The notes under the pieces: model-generated
Seen by the model: the letters and a program-made list of their open reading frames with translations, nothing else
Databases searched by the model: none
Told to the model about the DNA's origin: nothing
Source of the DNA: Pseudorasbora parva
Taxonomy: Eukaryota > Chordata > Actinopteri > Cypriniformes > Gobionidae
DNA length: 64,000 bases
Direction of reading: 5' to 3'
Assembly: GCF_024679245.1 (NCBI RefSeq)
Contig: NC_090176.1
Location: 45,403,086-45,467,085 of the forward strand
Part shown: piece after piece, positions 50,889 through 62,757 of the stretch
Position numbering within the stretch: the first letter of the stretch is position 1
Layout of the letters: each line of letters starts with the position of its first letter
Translations under genes and position numbers: made by a program

Positions 50889-52344
50889 ATTCTGTGGGTA
50901 GTTTTTCAAATTAACATTTTATAACATTATAATGATGTATTCTAACATACATTGATTATTATAACATTACATAATATTTTATAGTTTAGTTTTTGTGATT
51001 TTTTAAAAAAAATTATTTCTCTTTTTAGATTGTATTCAATCGATTGTCTGTATGACATTTTTTAATAGATAATTTTAAATGACAAAAAGTGAGCCACTGA
51101 AAGATTTCAAGGAGGACAGATCAAATGCTTGAATTTAGATTTCAAATCAGCACTTTTGTGCATCAAAGACACATTTGTGGACTGAGTTGGTTTCGTCCTG
51201 TGGTGTTTTGATGAAAACTTGGCTGTTTTGGTCTCCTCTAGGATTTTTGCTCTCCTGCCATGAAAAGCACAACCAGAGTACAGCCAAAAGGCATGGCCAC
51301 CTTATTGTTAACACTCTACCCCTGGGATAAGGCCCAGCACCAGTGTGTGGACTTCAAAATTATGCAGAGCCTTTCTTTTATGAGGGGGGTTAGAGTCATG
51401 CGCAACACTAGGAGAGAAGGGTTAAAATATTAACTTTGTTTACCGAACATCCCCGGGCTACTGGGACAACACAAACCAGCTGAGGCCTTGGGCGTCCTGG
51501 CAGGCCTCAACCCTTGGAGAGCCCCGGCCTTTTACTTGGCACTCGGAACAGCTGGAGAGAGAGGGTTTCTCATAATACACCCCTTCAATTATCCCAAATT
51601 CAATAAAAACCTCGGTTTGTGGGCTAAAATGATACAATATTAAATCACAGCAATTTTTTTGGAAAGGCCTAGCATCCAAAGTACGCCTCTTAGTTGCACT
51701 CAGCTGAGAAGGCCTGTGATTCTCTTGTTTTTCTAGGCCCGTTTTTACTCTCAATCACACAAATGTATGCAATTCCATCGCTACAGTTGAATAAAAGCTC
51801 TGTGAACCCTTTAACGTGTACTTTTGTATAAATTGGTCATATAGACAATTTGTTTTGCTGATGAATATCAAGGCTTGTGGATGTTTTTAACCCTTTTTAG
51901 CTTTATGCAAGTCAGCGATGTTTGTCTTCTGAGATCTCCTTTTTTAAATGCTTTTTCAGGCAATGCTTGATGCAAATAGAAAAAAATTTAAATCTGTGAG
52001 AGTTCTTTATAGAAAACTACAGATCTGACCAATGAGGTGTCAGTCTAGTTTTGGTGGGCTTGTCCCAATATCAACACTTGTCTACTTACATTCGTTTTTT
52101 TCTGTATAAGTGCTCAAGTGGGTAGGACATTTGATTACCCACACACTTACAACATATAGGGCTTGGCTTACTAAACAGGACAAGTTAGCATTTGAGCTCA
52201 AAGGAAGTGGAAAGTTCTGCACGTGATCTACTCATGATGTGCAAATTAAAGAACACAGACGCAGCCGGATCATTTCCATAGTAAACAACACAATTTATCA
52301 AGAGCAGCGCAAATTTGCATCTGGATTAAGACATGCTTTTTTGG

Positions 52345-52518
52345 CCAGTAAATAATGCCGCAAACACCATTAAATTGACTAGTGCAAACCTTAGTAAATC
52401 AACTTGCATTATTCTTTTAAATACTCTCCTCCCATTAATGTTGTGTCTAAAAGGGAAAACGCCTACAAATGCATATGCAGTAATGGCAGCTGCAAAAATA
52501 ACCCTGTCCATGCAATAA
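52345..52518 (-). repeat. Diverged repeat, inverted partner of 49277-49455
   Basis: The minus strand reads ATGGACAGGGTTATTTTTGC and continues to a GCATTATTTACTGGCC end. The 61-codon open frame at 52326-52511 belongs to this repeat and its counterpart copy is not open, so it is not called a gene. Confidence 0.65.
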
Positions 52519-53821
52519 CATCATTATTTACACATTTAGATTTTTAAAGCTTTAACTTACAAATGTTAAGTTGTTCAAATACGACAATTCACCATGACGT
52601 CACAACAGTAATAAACGTTCGTCCGCGTGGCAAAAGCCGAAGCGCTCCTATGGCAACGCTAGTAAATTGCTTGGGATTCAGACATAGTTAACATGATTAT
52701 TGAGGGACTGATTTACTAATTCGGGAGATAGCAATACATGAAATGCCTAACCTTGCTCCAGATGTAGCGCTAGTCTACTACCATCATTTTTAAATGAGCC
52801 TCAGCCTACCATTGAGTAGTTATTTAAGTGACTGTTGCTGTTTGACTTAAAATATGTTAGACTATCGTAGATGGTCTATTTCCCTGTTATCTAACTTAAA
52901 AAGGCTATGATGGTTTTCTGTTGCTCAGTCGGGGTCGGATCAGATGGCACAGACGTGAGCTTCTGACGGTCAAAAGGATAGCGTGCTGTAGTCTAGCGCT
53001 ACTCCGCTAACGTTAGGCATTCACTCAAACTAAACTCACGGTGATGATGAAACCAATGTGGTACATGCATCAATCATCTATCAGCCTACAACTATGTTTT
53101 GCTTTTCCTATTTCTTCCATTGACATTCGATCAGTAGCCTACATGACAATAGAAGTTCGGTCTCATCCTACTTTTACTTCAGGCAGTGACTGGGAATGAG
53201 ATCGATCTTTAAAAGAGATCTAAAGTTTACTAATATTAGTCTTGAATATCCCCAGCTGAAGATAATTATGCTCTGCTATGGTTTTGTAGATGGACTGTTT
53301 TGAGAATACTTCTCTGTAGCACTACTTTTGACGACGTCCACTCGCTCATTAGGTTTTGCTGGATATATTTACTTTTTCTGAAGGAAATCGATACAATCCT
53401 ACACCTTTTGCTGTATATCTGACGGCGCAACCCTAAACACAACACGTTTTCGTCATAGTTTCAACTTTAATCAACAGCAATGTTCTTAACTATGTAACTG
53501 TTTACCGTAGCCGGCTGGACCTCTTCAGTTTGTCAGTAGAAGCTGCTCGCGTTTTGCCACTCGGAAGTATCTTGGTGCTGATTGTTTACAAACCTTCTGA
53601 AATGCCGTATAATAAATTAATTGTGGGGTATTTTGAGCTAAAACTTCACAGACACATTCTGAGGACATCAGAGACTTGTAAAAAGGGGCATAATAGGTCC
53701 CCTTTAAAGCAGACTGTGCCTGTTTATTGTTGGTTCACTTATTTTTTCCCTGCTTCTGCCTTTATGAAACAGTTTTATTTATTTTATTTGCCTAACCGTT
53801 TCCATTTTCTTTCACTTTAAG

Positions 53822-53964
53822 GTCACCGTTTTGAGGACAATCCTGGGGTTAGACGTCACCTCGTCAAGAAATCATCACGCTGTCAAATACCACGATCCAG
53901 CAATGGCTCACCCCCTCTGTCCAGTCTGAAGAGGAGGAAGAGGATGGACAAGAAAACTCATGAG
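53822..53964 (+). CDS. slc4a3: slc4a3 exon with the HRFEDNPGVRRHLVKK block
   Basis: 143 bp, entered in phase 1 after TTTAAG and left in phase 0 at CATGAG|GTAAGA. It encodes (S/R)HRFEDNPGVRRHLVKK, then SSRCQIPRSSNGSPPLSS and LKRRKRMDKKTHE. FEDNPGVRRHLVKK is the AE3 form of a motif that reads slightly differently in AE2, and the basic LKRRKRMDKK..HE run matches the basic linker before the folded domain of AE3. It is the first exon shared by the long isoform and the proposed internal-promoter isoform. Confidence 0.95.
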
Positions 53965-55211
53965 GTAAGAGCTGAGCTTCTTTACCACATGGAAAAAAGA
54001 AAAAAGAGGCCTAGATTCGCACAGCCAGACATTCAGTTTGCTCCACATTATAACTTTTTTTTTTATTCAGTTAGACAAAAAGACTGACAAAAATGCACAG
54101 TTTACCTAACACAGTTTATGTTGAATATATGAGAAGATTGATCAAAAATAGTCAAATAATATCATGGCAGGCTCTCACAAAACAAAAATCTAGCCAAAAA
54201 TTCATATTGATTTTGAGATCTGAATTTCTGTGTTGTTCCTCAAGAGGTAGCTCAAAGTAAAGCCTCCATTTTCCCCAGACTGACATTGATACTGATAATG
54301 AGGAGGTGTTAATAGAGATAATCAATCTAAAGGATCAGGAGAAACCCTCAATTCAGAGATCTTTGCTCTGCTGATATCTATTGATCAGTTTTATCCCGTG
54401 GGCTTCACTAAACAAACGATAACTGTGTCTCTAAACCAGCTGGATTAATTACATAAGGCACTTAGTCAATCAACACTGGAGTCTGTGCTATTCATGTGGC
54501 TTTATCTGCTGATCTATAAGCTCTGAATCAACCAGCCGAGGAGAATCAGTTGTCTCACAAGTCCTCCATAGAGCACAACAATGAATGCACATTTTTTTAA
54601 GCATATCATTTCCAGAAGCATTTTTTCCCTTTTCTTTTTCTTCTATTTCCCTTTTCTTTTTGCTGTTTTAACAATTTCTTCAGTAAATTGTTCTTCTGCC
54701 AATAGAATCAACAGAGATGAATCAACATTGCAACCTGTGATTTGAAAGCAAAAGCTACCTGGAAATCTTAAGATAAAAAAGAAGACAGTACTTAGTGCAC
54801 TCAAAAAAAAAAGGATTACACATTTCAATTAAATGATACATAACACAAACAGTTTCTGCCATGTTAATCCACCTATAGAATAGTATTAGATCATTCATAT
54901 CTCTGAAGAGTCTTTAGTTTGATCAGATTTATAAAAGACGATACGCTATACCAATTCTTTCCGAAAGCAACCAAGCTCGTGGTGGTGGCATACAGTCGGC
55001 AGAAATGAAGAGTCATGAGCACACACACACTTTTTGGTGGCATTGCTGATTTCGTTGTCTAAAAACAAAATGACAGTGCTGCCGACGGCTTCTGTAACCC
55101 GAACGAAACTCGTTGATGGGCGTGTTCTTGCTCACACTTGGTTGATGTATGTGTATGTGTGCTCTTCCGGGATAAGTGCCCATATAAGGAATTCCACCCT
55201 TTATGATGTCA
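53965..55211. other. slc4a3: slc4a3 intron, first part
   Basis: No gene recognised. Around 54281-54374 an AG followed by 31 open codons resembles an exon but has no donor and is not family-like. Confidence 0.45.
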
Positions 55212-55328
55212 TACAGGGCCATAGAGTTTTGCAAAAAAATATTCAGTCAGCCACCAATTCTGCAAGTTCTCCCTCTTAAAAAGATGAAAGAGCCCTGTAA
55301 TTTTCATAATAGGTACACTTCACCTATG

Positions 55329-55758
55329 TGTAACGGATTCACAGAGGCAGGATTCAATTGCAAGTAACTCTGTTTAATGACAGAAGTGTCACAGAAGCCG
55401 AAACTCAGAACACAGAAGAAGTCCGGATAAGACGGAGCAGTGAGAGAGACTCTGTTGGCGACACAGGCAGGCTGTGAGCAGCTGTGACTCGGGAGGTCGG
55501 TACAGGTAATCCGGGAAGGGATCCAGCGTTTCACGGAAGGGGGAAACGACAACCAACACGGAGACACAAGGGGAAACATCCAATAACGCTCTGACAAAGA
55601 CAAGAGAGAAACAGAGAGACTAAATAGTGTGAAGGTGATGAGTTGCAGCTGGTGCAGGTGATCAGCCACAGGTGCGTGATGAGCCAATCCCAGGCTCCGC
55701 CCTCACCTACATTCAACACGCACCCAAGAGTGAGACAGGGAATCCATGAACCGTGACA
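55329..55758 (-). repeat. 3' LTR of the gypsy element
   Basis: 430 bp, TG...CA ends. No difference from the other LTR was found when the two were read side by side. The pol stop and the polypurine tract lie directly next to it. Confidence 0.95.
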
Positions 55759-55773
55759 GTACCCCTCCCCCTA
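55759..55773 (-). promoter_or_regulatory. Polypurine tract of the gypsy element
   Basis: The minus strand reads AGGGGGAGGGGTAC directly before the 3' LTR, the expected primer site for plus-strand DNA synthesis. The pol stop codon overlaps its start. Confidence 0.85.
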
Positions 55774-58700
55774 GGAGCGTCCCCTGACGCTCCCAGCCGA
55801 CCTTACCTGTTGATTGTAATCATCAATAAGGGAGTGATCCAGAATGTCCCTAGCAGGAACCCAACTTCTCTCCTCCGGACCGTAACCTTCCCAGTCCACC
55901 AAGTACTGGAAACCGCGTCCCCTCCGTCTAGAATCCAGAATGCGATTAACCGAATAAGTTGGTTCCCCATCTACGAGTCGCGGCGGTGGGGGAACCGGGA
56001 CTGGCGGATTAAGGTGGGAGTGAAAAACAGGTTTGATTTTGGATACATGGAAGGCGGGATGAATCCTCCTGTACGCCGGAGGGAGTTTGAGGCGGACTGT
56101 CACCGGACTAATGATCTTGGTGACAGTGAACGGGCCGATAAATTTGGGAGCAAGTTTATTAGATACGGAGCGGAGAGGAATGTTCTTGGTAGAAAGCCAC
56201 ACTTTTTGACCGACGACGTAAACGGGAGGCTTAGACCGGTGGCGATCGGCTTTAGCCTTGGTGCGCGCTCCCACCTGGAGCAGAGTCTCACGGGCTCTGG
56301 TCCATGTGCGATGACACCTCTGGATAAAGGCGTGAACAGAGGGGACCGCGACCTCGGAATCCAGACTAGGAAAAATAGGTGGCTGGTAACCTACACTACA
56401 CTCAAATGGCGAAAGGCCCGTAGATGACACTGGTAACGAGTTATGAGCGTACTCAACCATAGAGAGTTGCTGGCTCCAGGATGAAGGATTCTTGGATACC
56501 AAACATCGCAACACTCTCTCCAGATCCTGATTGGCTCTCTCGGTCTGACCGTTGCTTTGGGGGTGATAACCCGAAGACAGACTAACCGTGGCTCCTAGTA
56601 ATTTACAAAACTCCTGCCAAAATTTGGACACAAATTGGGAACCTCTGTCGGAGACCACGTCCATCGGGAGGCCATGTAACCGAAAGACGTGATCTACTAC
56701 AGATACCGCTGTCTCCTTGGCTGAGGGTAATTTGGGCAAGGGAATGAAATGTGCTGCCTTCGAGAATCGGTCCACGACGGTCAAAACGACCGTCTTGCCC
56801 TGGGAGGGCGGGAGGGCGGTAACAAAATCTAGAGCGATGTGGGACCAGGGTCTCGAAGGAACAGACAGCGGCTGAAGTAACCCCTGGGGAGGTTGGTTAG
56901 ATGTCTTACCAACCGCACAGACCGAGCAAGCCAAAATGAAACTGCGAATGTCGCGAGCCATAAGTGGCCACCAAAATCGTTGCTTTATTAAACTGCAAGT
57001 GCGGTTTACCCCTGGATGACAGGCAATGTTGGAGCAGTGACCCCATTTGAGGACCTCGGATCTTAACCCCTCCGGAACGAACAAACAACTCGGTGGGCCG
57101 CCGGGCGGGGGCGTTACCCCTTCTAAGGCCACTTTGACCTTCGATTCGATCTCCCATGTGAGTGTAGAGATAACTATCTTCTCTGGCAAAATACACTCGG
57201 GAGTAACCGGGCGTTCGGAAGCATCAAAAATACGAGATAAAGAGTCGGGTTTGATGTTTTTAGACCCGGGGCGGTACGAGAGAACAAAGTCAAAACGTCC
57301 GAAAAAAAGTGCCCACCGAGCCTGCCTGGAGTTGAGTCTTTTAGCAGATCTAATATATTCAAGGTTCTTATGATCCGTCCATACAATAAAAGGTACCCCC
57401 GACCCTTCAAGCCAATGACGCCACTCCTCCAACGCTAACTTGACGGCCAACAACTCTCTGTTACCAATGTCATAATTGCGTTCGGCAGGAGAAAGACGAT
57501 GGGAGAAAAACGCGCACGGGTGCATCTTGTCATCTGAGGGAGAGCGCTGTGAAAGAACCGCTCCTACCCCCACCTCTGACGCGTCGACCTCTACCACGAA
57601 CTGACGTGTGGGATCAGGGGCGACTAAGATGGGAGCCGAAACAAAGCGGCTTTTCAGTTTGGCGAATACAGCCTCGGCTGTATCGGACCACCTGAACGTC
57701 ATTCGGGGAGAGGTCAAGGCAGTCAGAGGTGCGGCTAGTTGGCTGAAATTGCGAATAAAACGCCGATAGAAATTGGCGAACCCCAGAAACCTCTGTAGGG
57801 CCTTACGGGAATCTGGACTTGGCCAATCCATCACAGCCTTAACCTTGTCGGGATTCATGCGCATTCCCTCCGATGACACGATGTACCCTAAAAAAGGAAC
57901 AGACTGTGCATGAAAAGCGCATTTCTCCGCCTTGACAAAAAGCCCATTCTCTAGCAACCTCTGAAGCACTCGTCTGACGTGTCGAACATGTTCCTGGAGA
58001 GACGAAGAAAAAATCAAAATGTCATCCAGGTAGACATATATGAATTGGTCGACCATGTCTCTCAACACATCATTGACGAGTGCCTGGAAAACCGCTGGGG
58101 AGTTGGAAAGGCCGAAAGGCATGACCAAGTATTCAAAATGCCCCCTGGGGGTGTTAAATGCGGTTTTCCATTCATCCCCCTCCCTGATGCGAACCAAATG
58201 ATAAGCGTTACGTAAGTCCAACTTCGTGAAGATGGATGCTCCCTGTAACCTCTCGAAAGCTGAAGACATCAACGGCAAAGGATAGGTATTCTTTACCGTG
58301 ATGTTATTCAGCCCTCGGTAATCAATGCAAGGTCGCAGAGAACCATCCTTCTTCCCCACGAAGAAGAACCCCGCCCCCGCTGGAGAAGAGGAAGGGCGGA
58401 TGAATTTGGAGGCTAGAGAATCAGAAATATATTTCTCCATGGCCTCCCTCTCTGGAATAGAAAGAGAGTATAGTTTGCCCTTAGGCGGAGACTTACCTGG
58501 GAGTAACTCTATAGCACAGTCATAGGGACGATGCGGAGGGAGAGAAGCAGCTCTGGACTTACTGAACACTTCCTTCAGGTCGAGGTACTCCGGAGGCACG
58601 TTAGACAGATTCACCGTCTCACTCTGAAAAACAGAACGAGAAACAGACGAACAAGCAGACACCAAACAAGACTCATAACATTTATCACTCCACGCAGACA

Positions 58701-59274
58701 CAGAGTTTTGTCCCCAGTCAACCCTTGGATTGTGTAACTCCAGCCAAGGGTGACCGAGGACAACGGGAGCCAAAGGGGAGTCCAGGATGAAAAATGAAAT
58801 GCGTTCGGTGTGGTTGCCGGAAGTGATCAGTGTAAGTGGTTCAGTGGTGAATGAAATGTCAGGGAGAACTTGTCCGTTGAGTGCGTTGACAGAAATGGTG
58901 TTCTTGAGTGCAATGGTGGGTATGTTAAGTTTGTGAGCAAGGGCAGAGTCAATGAAGTTACCTTCCGCTCCCGAGTCGAGGAGGGCGAGGCTGGAATAAT
59001 CCTGAGCTGCCCACAGCAATCTCACCGGGAGGAGAGTGGAGGATGAGGTCTTTTCCACGGAGATCCCGCCCGACAGTAGCCTTCCTTTTACCGCCGGGCG
59101 TGGTCTTTTACCGGGCAGGAGTCTAGCAGGTGTCCGTTCCCGCCGCAGTACAGGCAAAGACCACGGGATCTCCGTCTCGCCTTCTCCTCCCGGGAGAGCC
59201 GAGCTCGACCCACCTGCATGGGCTCCGGGTCGAAGGTGTAGCTGACCGCATCCGTAGCGCTGGCCTGAGGGCAT
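55771..59274 (-). CDS. Gypsy Pol polyprotein with C-terminal chromodomain
   Basis: 1167 codons as an open frame. The first 50-60 overlap gag out of frame and are probably not translated from this Met, so true Pol starts near the gag end by a -1 shift. Order: aspartic protease ([13 protein letters not shown]100); reverse transcriptase ([42 protein letters not shown] 415-418); RNase H ([27 protein letters not shown]); integrase zinc domain (CHPGVNRT...CSVC) and core ([36 protein letters not shown]); then a chromodomain ([28 protein letters not shown]). All active-site residues are present. Confidence 0.94.
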   Translation of the reverse strand: MPSGQRYGCGQLHLRPGAHAGGSSSALPGGEGETEIPWSLPVLRRERTPARLLPGKRPRPAVKGRLLSGGISVEKTSSSTLLPVRLLWAAQDYSSLALLDSGAEGNFIDSALAHKLNIPTIALKNTISVNALNGQVLPDISFTTEPLTLITSGNHTERISFFILDSPLAPVVLGHPWLELHNPRVDWGQNSVSAWSDKCYESCLVSACSSVSRSVFQSETVNLSNVPPEYLDLKEVFSKSRAASLPPHRPYDCAIELLPGKSPPKGKLYSLSIPEREAMEKYISDSLASKFIRPSSSPAGAGFFFVGKKDGSLRPCIDYRGLNNITVKNTYPLPLMSSAFERLQGASIFTKLDLRNAYHLVRIREGDEWKTAFNTPRGHFEYLVMPFGLSNSPAVFQALVNDVLRDMVDQFIYVYLDDILIFSSSLQEHVRHVRRVLQRLLENGLFVKAEKCAFHAQSVPFLGYIVSSEGMRMNPDKVKAVMDWPSPDSRKALQRFLGFANFYRRFIRNFSQLAAPLTALTSPRMTFRWSDTAEAVFAKLKSRFVSAPILVAPDPTRQFVVEVDASEVGVGAVLSQRSPSDDKMHPCAFFSHRLSPAERNYDIGNRELLAVKLALEEWRHWLEGSGVPFIVWTDHKNLEYIRSAKRLNSRQARWALFFGRFDFVLSYRPGSKNIKPDSLSRIFDASERPVTPECILPEKIVISTLTWEIESKVKVALEGVTPPPGGPPSCLFVPEGLRSEVLKWGHCSNIACHPGVNRTCSLIKQRFWWPLMARDIRSFILACSVCAVGKTSNQPPQGLLQPLSVPSRPWSHIALDFVTALPPSQGKTVVLTVVDRFSKAAHFIPLPKLPSAKETAVSVVDHVFRLHGLPMDVVSDRGSQFVSKFWQEFCKLLGATVSLSSGYHPQSNGQTERANQDLERVLRCLVSKNPSSWSQQLSMVEYAHNSLPVSSTGLSPFECSVGYQPPIFPSLDSEVAVPSVHAFIQRCHRTWTRARETLLQVGARTKAKADRHRSKPPVYVVGQKVWLSTKNIPLRSVSNKLAPKFIGPFTVTKIISPVTVRLKLPPAYRRIHPAFHVSKIKPVFHSHLNPPVPVPPPPRLVDGEPTYSVNRILDSRRRGRGFQYLVDWEGYGPEERSWVPARDILDHSLIDDYNQQVRSAGSVRGRS

Positions 59275-60020
59275 TCGACACTCCCATGCTGAGGCTCCAT
59301 CCTGGACCTCAGCCGACTCAGACGAGCGTCCACCCTCAAAGCAAGGTCAATGAGACCGTCAATCTTCTCCGGAAGGTCGATGGCGAATATCTCCTTCTGG
59401 ATGCGGTCAGCCAGCCCATGCAGGAACATGTCCCACTGTGCCTCCTCGTTCCACTTGCACTCGGCGGCCAGGGTGCGGAACTCGATGGAATAATCCGAGA
59501 CCGAGCGGTTACCTTGGCGGAGCTCTGCGAGTTGACGTGCCGCTTCTCTTCCGGTCACCGCTCGGTCAAACACCCTTCTCATCTCTGCCGCCAGTGTCTG
59601 GAACGAGGAGCAGCAAGGATGTTGGTTCTCCCACACCGCCGTTCCCCAAAGTGCGGCTCGTCCGGAGAGCAGGGTGAGGACGAATGCCACCTTGGATCTT
59701 TCCGTGTTGAAAGTCTGCGGTTGAAGAGCGAAAAACAAGGAACACTTGGTAAGGAAGGCTCTGCAATAATTGCTCTCACCGGCATAACTCTCGGGGGTAG
59801 GCAGACGTGGTTCCGGTTGCCGCGATGTAGATGGTGTGTGGGGAATCGGCGGTGGGTCGGGCACAGTGGGACCGACGAGTTGTTGCATCTGTTGGGTCAG
59901 CTCGGCCACCCGTGCCACCAAGGTGTGTACTGCCTGTCCTGTGGCAGTTAAGTTCGCCTCCTGCTGGTCCAGTCTCTCGTTGCTGCTGGTCAGTAGGGCG
60001 TTGATACTCGCTGAATCCAT
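59088..60020 (-). CDS. Gypsy Gag
   Basis: 310 residues, starting 17 bases inside the 5' LTR boundary. It has an N-terminal coiled-coil-like stretch ([18 protein letters not shown]), a Pro-rich linker, and the capsid-like retrotransposon gag region ([52 protein letters not shown]). One CCHC zinc knuckle follows at the end (C289, C292, H297, C302 in [14 protein letters not shown]). The fold class is that of sushi-type gag, the source of domesticated mammalian genes such as PEG10 and RTL1. The ORF is intact and overlaps pol by 187 bp. Confidence 0.93.
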   Translation of the reverse strand: MDSASINALLTSSNERLDQQEANLTATGQAVHTLVARVAELTQQMQQLVGPTVPDPPPIPHTPSTSRQPEPRLPTPESYAGESNYCRAFLTKCSLFFALQPQTFNTERSKVAFVLTLLSGRAALWGTAVWENQHPCCSSFQTLAAEMRRVFDRAVTGREAARQLAELRQGNRSVSDYSIEFRTLAAECKWNEEAQWDMFLHGLADRIQKEIFAIDLPEKIDGLIDLALRVDARLSRLRSRMEPQHGSVECPQASATDAVSYTFDPEPMQVGRARLSREEKARRRSRGLCLYCGGNGHLLDSCPVKDHARR

Positions 60021-60025
60021 GGTTG

Positions 60026-60037
60026 GTCAGAGCGTTC
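60026..60037 (-). promoter_or_regulatory. Primer-binding site, self-priming type
   Basis: The minus strand just inside the LTR reads G-AACGCTCTGAC. Its 11 bases are the exact complement of GTCAGAGCGTT at 60304-60294, the predicted 5' end of the transcript. I see no TGG-type tRNA match here. The gag ATG is at 60020. Confidence 0.75.
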
Positions 60038-60467
60038 TGTAACGGATTCACAGAGGCAGGATTCAATTGCAAGTAACTCTGTTTAATGACAGAAGTGTCA
60101 CAGAAGCCGAAACTCAGAACACAGAAGAAGTCCGGATAAGACGGAGCAGTGAGAGAGACTCTGTTGGCGACACAGGCAGGCTGTGAGCAGCTGTGACTCG
60201 GGAGGTCGGTACAGGTAATCCGGGAAGGGATCCAGCGTTTCACGGAAGGGGGAAACGACAACCAACACGGAGACACAAGGGGAAACATCCAATAACGCTC
60301 TGACAAAGACAAGAGAGAAACAGAGAGACTAAATAGTGTGAAGGTGATGAGTTGCAGCTGGTGCAGGTGATCAGCCACAGGTGCGTGATGAGCCAATCCC
60401 AGGCTCCGCCCTCACCTACATTCAACACGCACCCAAGAGTGAGACAGGGAATCCATGAACCGTGACA
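60038..60467 (-). repeat. 5' LTR of the gypsy element with its promoter
   Basis: 430 bp. On the minus strand a TATA-like TATTTAG lies at 60335-60329. The predicted transcript start is about 60304, where GTCAGAGCGTT begins. That gives U3 of about 163 bp. The start is inferred from the TATA distance (31 nt) and from the self-priming match. Confidence 0.9.
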
Positions 60468-60724
60468 CTATGAGAGACAGAATTAAAAAATATTGTCTTC
60501 ACATTGTCGGATTTTTAAAGAATTTATTTGCAAATTATGGTGGAGAATAAGTATTTGGTCAATGGCAAAATTTAATCTCAATACTTTGTTATATACCCTT
60601 TGTTGGCAATGACAGAGGTCAAATGTTTACTGTAAGCCGCCACAAGGCTTTTACACATTGTTGCTGGTAGTGTGGCCCATTCCTCCATGCAGATCTCCTC
60701 TAGAGCAGTGATGTTTTTGGGCTA

Positions 60725-61067
60725 TCACTGGTTCTTATTGAAATGCTTCTTACGAAGCCACTCTTTTGTTCCCCAGGCAGTGTGTTTGGGATCATTGTCA
60801 TGCTGAAAGACCCAGCCACGTTTCATCTTCAATGCCCTTGATGATGGATGGAGGTTTTTACTCAAGATCTCACAATACATGGCCCCATTCATTCTTTCCT
60901 TTACACAAATCAGTCGTCCTGGTCCCTTTGCAAAAAAAAAGGCCCCAAAACATGATGTTTCCACCCCCATGCTTCACAGTAGGTATGGTGCAACTCAGCA
61001 TTCTATATGACATTCCATATGACATTCTCCCAATCCTCTTCTGGATCATTGAAATGGTCTCCAGCAA
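60725..61067 (-). pseudogene. Tc1 transposase fragments
   Basis: Minus-strand pieces: [22 protein letters not shown], then [20 protein letters not shown] sequence, then the second catalytic Asp in [12 protein letters not shown] and [11 protein letters not shown]. The region that should carry the catalytic Glu (NPIENLW) is deleted just downstream, at about 60720. Frames are shifted between pieces. Inactive. Confidence 0.85.
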
Positions 61068-61636
61068 ACTTTAGACGGGCCCGGGCATGTACTGGCTTAA
61101 GCAGGGGGACATGTCTGGCACTGCAAGATTTGAGTCCCTGGTCTCTGATTATCAGTGGTCTTGTATGTCTTCCCTTTTTTAAATTTTTTATTTAAATAAT
61201 TGCTCTCACAGTTGATTTCTTCACACCCAACTGCTTACCTTTTGCAGATTCAGTCTTCCCAGCCTGGTGCAGGTCTACTATTTTGTTTCTGGTGCCCTTT
61301 GACAGCTCTTTGGTCTTGGCCATAGTGGAGTTTAGAGTCTGACTGTTTGAGGTTGCGGACATTTGTCTTTTATAATGATAACAAGTTCAAACAGGTGCCA
61401 TTAATACAGGTAACGAGTGGAGGACAGAGGAGGCTCTTAAAGAAGAAGTTACAGGTCTCTGAGAGCCAGAAATCTTGCTTTTTTTGGAAACGTATTTTCC
61501 GCCATAATTTGCAAAGAAATTCTTTAAAAATCATACAATGTGATTTTCTGGATTTGTTTTCCATTCTGTCTCTCATAGTTGAAGTGTACATATGATGAAA
61601 CAGGGGGAACTTGCTTTACTTTTTTGCTCCATTGTA

Positions 61637-62757
61637 TATCGAAAAAAAAAAAAAACGAACAAAAACCCTCCCGAAACTTATATGAATCCTGAAGGAGTGT
61701 ATTTGGCACAGAAATACTCTGTTATAAATCCAACTCATTCTTTGAAACTGTGGCCATGTTTAGGTTGAGAGTCCAACTCTTTAACAGTGTAAATAGCTGT
61801 GAATAGTAACATGAAATGGCATCAGACATCTCTTTAAAATTCCATCATAGTAAAATTCCATCAAATTGAACTGAATAATCCTTTCATATTTTAATTGAAT
61901 AATGGAATTTATTCAATTTAAATATGTAAGGATTATTCAATTCAATTTGATGGAATTTTACTATTTAAATCTTAATTTTTTTGAGGCAATGAACTTATGC
62001 AGATAACAATCGAATGTACAGTACCATATACAAATATTTACTTATAGTAATTTACTTCAGTCTTTGTTTCCTATTATTTATATACTATTATAGTACTTAC
62101 TTTTGAATTAGTTTTTATTTTTAGATTTTCAGTTTTCATTGTAATTTTAGTAGTTATGTACTTTTGTACAATGTTTAAATATGTTGTTTAGCTTTATTTT
62201 ATCTTTATTTCAGTTTTAGTTTTAGAAATGTAGTAATACAATTTCAAATTTGAATCCTGTCAGTTGCCAAGGCAACATTTCTAATTTTCAATTGCACCAT
62301 TTGTGTGAAACATCATGGTAACAACAACTTCTCTGACTGGTTGATATCTTTTTAGGATCACTGGTAGCAAAGCTCTTAACACTGAGAAATTGGTAATGAA
62401 CCTTTTTTGTTTTATTTAATTGAAATTAATTTGTGGCTTTAGCATAAGCATAAATCATCACACAATAACCTCAAAGGTTATCTTTGATAGATCCGTCACC
62501 TGTGTTTTTACACTAGAATGAAAAACACTAAAACAAAAGAAGATTTATGATATTGCTCTCATATTTTGTTGGTGAAATATTTCAGTTTTGCTCCCCTTCC
62601 AACTCAAGTTGTACTTTTTTTGCCTGTTTCCTAGAAATTAGATGCCTAGGGAATTGCCGCGATGGCCGTCAAGTGAACTGAACTGCCTTGAAGCAGCTTT
62701 GGTTTTGATTCATTAAAAGTGTTTTATGATGTGCCTTTGACACTGTGTTCACTGTAG
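61637..62757. other. slc4a3: slc4a3 intron, last part
   Basis: No gene. 61840-61975 has an inverted pair (AAAATTCCATCAAATTGAA / TTCAATTTGATGGAATTTT). Ends TGTTCACTGTAG. Confidence 0.5.

Larger units (their letters stand above)
47568..53821. other. slc4a3: slc4a3 intron
   Basis: 6.25 kb without another gene. 48510-49010 is a minus-orientation copy of the dispersed repeat starting CTACCGTTCAGAAGTTTGGG. 49277-49455 (+) and 52345-52518 (-) are related, inverted copies of one repeat (ATGGACAGGGTTATTTTTGC start). 50040-50270 and 50320-50640 are copies of the microsatellite-linked family. 48050-48420 and 51080-51800 look unique and non-coding. The intron ends TTTCACTTTAAG. Confidence 0.45.
55329..60467 (-). 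mobile_element. Complete Ty3/gypsy chromovirus LTR retrotransposon
   Basis: 5139 bp on the minus strand, from TGTCACGG...to...CCGTTACA, with direct 430-bp LTRs at both ends and a perfect 5-bp duplication CTATG (55324-55328 and 60468-60472). It carries gag, then pol with protease, RT, RNase H, integrase and a chromodomain, in the gypsy order. No env. The LTRs appear identical by reading and both main ORFs are open, so insertion is very recent. The chromodomain, one-knuckle gag and self-priming type leader place it near the sushi/Tf1 branch of chromoviruses. Confidence 0.95.
55212..61636 (-). mobile_element. Tc1/mariner-like transposon split by a gypsy element
   Basis: The left part, 55212-55328, starts TACAGGGCCATAG with TATTCAGTCAGCCACCAA just inside. 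The right part, 60468-61636, ends CTTTTTTGCTCCATTGTA. GAGAGACAGAAT near 60473 is matched by ATTCTGTCTCTC near 61563. The minus strand encodes transposase pieces. Removing the gypsy insertion and one copy of its 5-bp duplication rejoins the Tc1 terminal repeat exactly (…CTTCACCTATG + AGAGACAG…). The copy is also internally deleted, being about 1.28 kb rather than the roughly 1.6 kb usual for the family. Confidence 0.88.

Noticed and set aside
54281..54374. Exon-like stretch after TTTTCCCCAG with 31 open codons
   Set aside because: It ends in a TGA with no donor, its phase is not needed by the gene, and its residues do not resemble AE3. The 53964 and 62758 exons join perfectly without it.
55753..56427. 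A 224-codon plus-strand frame opposite gypsy pol
   Set aside because: Antisense to the integrase/chromodomain coding sequence; no independent support.
59130..59951. A 273-codon plus-strand frame opposite gypsy gag
   Set aside because: Antisense shadow of gag; no motif.
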